Part shown: positions 13,466 through 13,655 of the stretch, piece after piece
Numbering within the stretch: the stretch's first letter is position 1
How the letters are laid out: each line of letters begins with the position of its first letter
Assembly (NCBI GenBank): GCA_903922535.1
Contig: CAIXUF010000037.1
Span: forward strand, 1-13,655
DNA length: 13,655 nt
Direction of reading: 5' to 3'
Source of the DNA: Candidatus Hydrogenedentota bacterium
GTDB taxonomy: Bacteria; Hydrogenedentota; Hydrogenedentia; Hydrogenedentiales; CAITNO01
Notes under the pieces: generated by a model
The model's input: only the letters and a program-made list of their open reading frames with translations
The model's database searches: none
Told to the model about the DNA's origin: nothing
Position numbers and translations under genes: made by a program

Positions 13466-13655
13466 CTATAGGTAGCCGCGCACGTCATTGAGGCGCTGCT
13501 GGTTCTTCACGCTCGTGAAGATCTCGCGTCCGTCCAGGCTCGTCCGGACGTCGATCGGCCTGCTGGCCAAACCTTCCGTTGCCCCACGGGTCGCGCGCAT
13601 CTCGTCCAGCAGCGCACGCAGGAGCGCGGTTTGCTCGTCGGGCTGCTGCTGGCCA
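13466..13655 (-). CDS. C-terminus of a probable phage tail/tape-measure protein (partial)
   Basis: The open frame enters from the right edge and ends at TAG (13466-13468), giving 62 residues. The helical segment DEQTALLRALLDEMRATRG is followed by SRPIDVRTSLDGREIFTSVK and ends in VRGYL. A closing 'P-I-x-V-x-x-x-LDGREI-x-x-SV' segment is a pattern I associate with the ends of phage tail tape-measure and related minor tail proteins, which form or measure the tail tube. Only the tail end is visible, so length and class cannot be judged. It supports the view that the right part is a phage rather than a plasmid-like element. Confidence 0.5.
   Translation of the reverse strand, partial: GQQQPDEQTALLRALLDEMRATRGATEGLASRPIDVRTSLDGREIFTSVKNQQRLNDVRGYL

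Noticed and set aside
1..13655. Insertion sequences, transposase or integrase genes
   Set aside because: I looked for transposase/integrase motifs and terminal inverted repeats with target duplications around the 213-227 join and elsewhere and found none in the window.

Overview
The window is GC-rich bacterial DNA that reads as host chromosome joined to a temperate phage (or phage-like integrative element). No gene pins down the species. The very large multi-PAS kinase, the NodU/CmcH-type carbamoyltransferase and a region-2-only sigma-like protein would fit a large-genome environmental bacterium (Planctomycetota/Verrucomicrobiota/Hydrogenedentota-like), but that is a guess.

Layout. Every convincing gene lies on the minus strand. 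(i) 228-8632 is host-like: a 2342-residue membrane sensor histidine kinase (1308-8336), followed downstream by a carbamoyltransferase gene (start 1220). The carbamoyltransferase is cut at about residue 336 and continues in frame into sequence resembling the C-terminal half of an ERF-family single-strand annealing protein, a phage recombination protein, up to the window edge. (ii) 8633-8679 is an exact 3' half of a tRNA-Arg(UCU) gene, from anticodon loop to CCA, which breaks off into unrelated sequence. This is the mark of site-specific integration into a tRNA gene. (iii) 8680-13655 is the element. It has a short non-coding arm with repeats beside the attachment site, then a replication operon of an AAA/DnaB-like helicase, an 81-residue protein, two small helix-turn-helix proteins and a 145-residue protein. 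A near-consensus sigma-70 promoter (12546-12574) precedes this operon. Upstream lie a sigma-region-2-like protein with an AT-hook, a 250-bp block of stem-loops including a probable terminator, and the C-terminus of a probable tail/tape-measure protein at the right edge.

How it fits together. The element genes look like a phage early replication module: small DNA-binding proteins feed into a translationally coupled helicase gene, and that gene carries iterons, a hairpin and a perfect palindrome in its 3' part. This is a candidate replication origin embedded in the gene, as lambda ori is in gene O. An inverted pair of 13-14 bp operator-like sequences brackets the leader of the operon, one copy on the predicted start point.

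The most interesting point is topological. Host DNA (228-8632) is bounded on the right by an attachment site and phage genes, and on the left by a phage-type recombination gene joined inside a host gene at a short putative homology (the PDDSG codons, 213-227). This is the structure expected of a specialised-transducing molecule made by aberrant excision (lambda-dgal type), but an assembly chimera would look the same. The sequence alone cannot decide between them.
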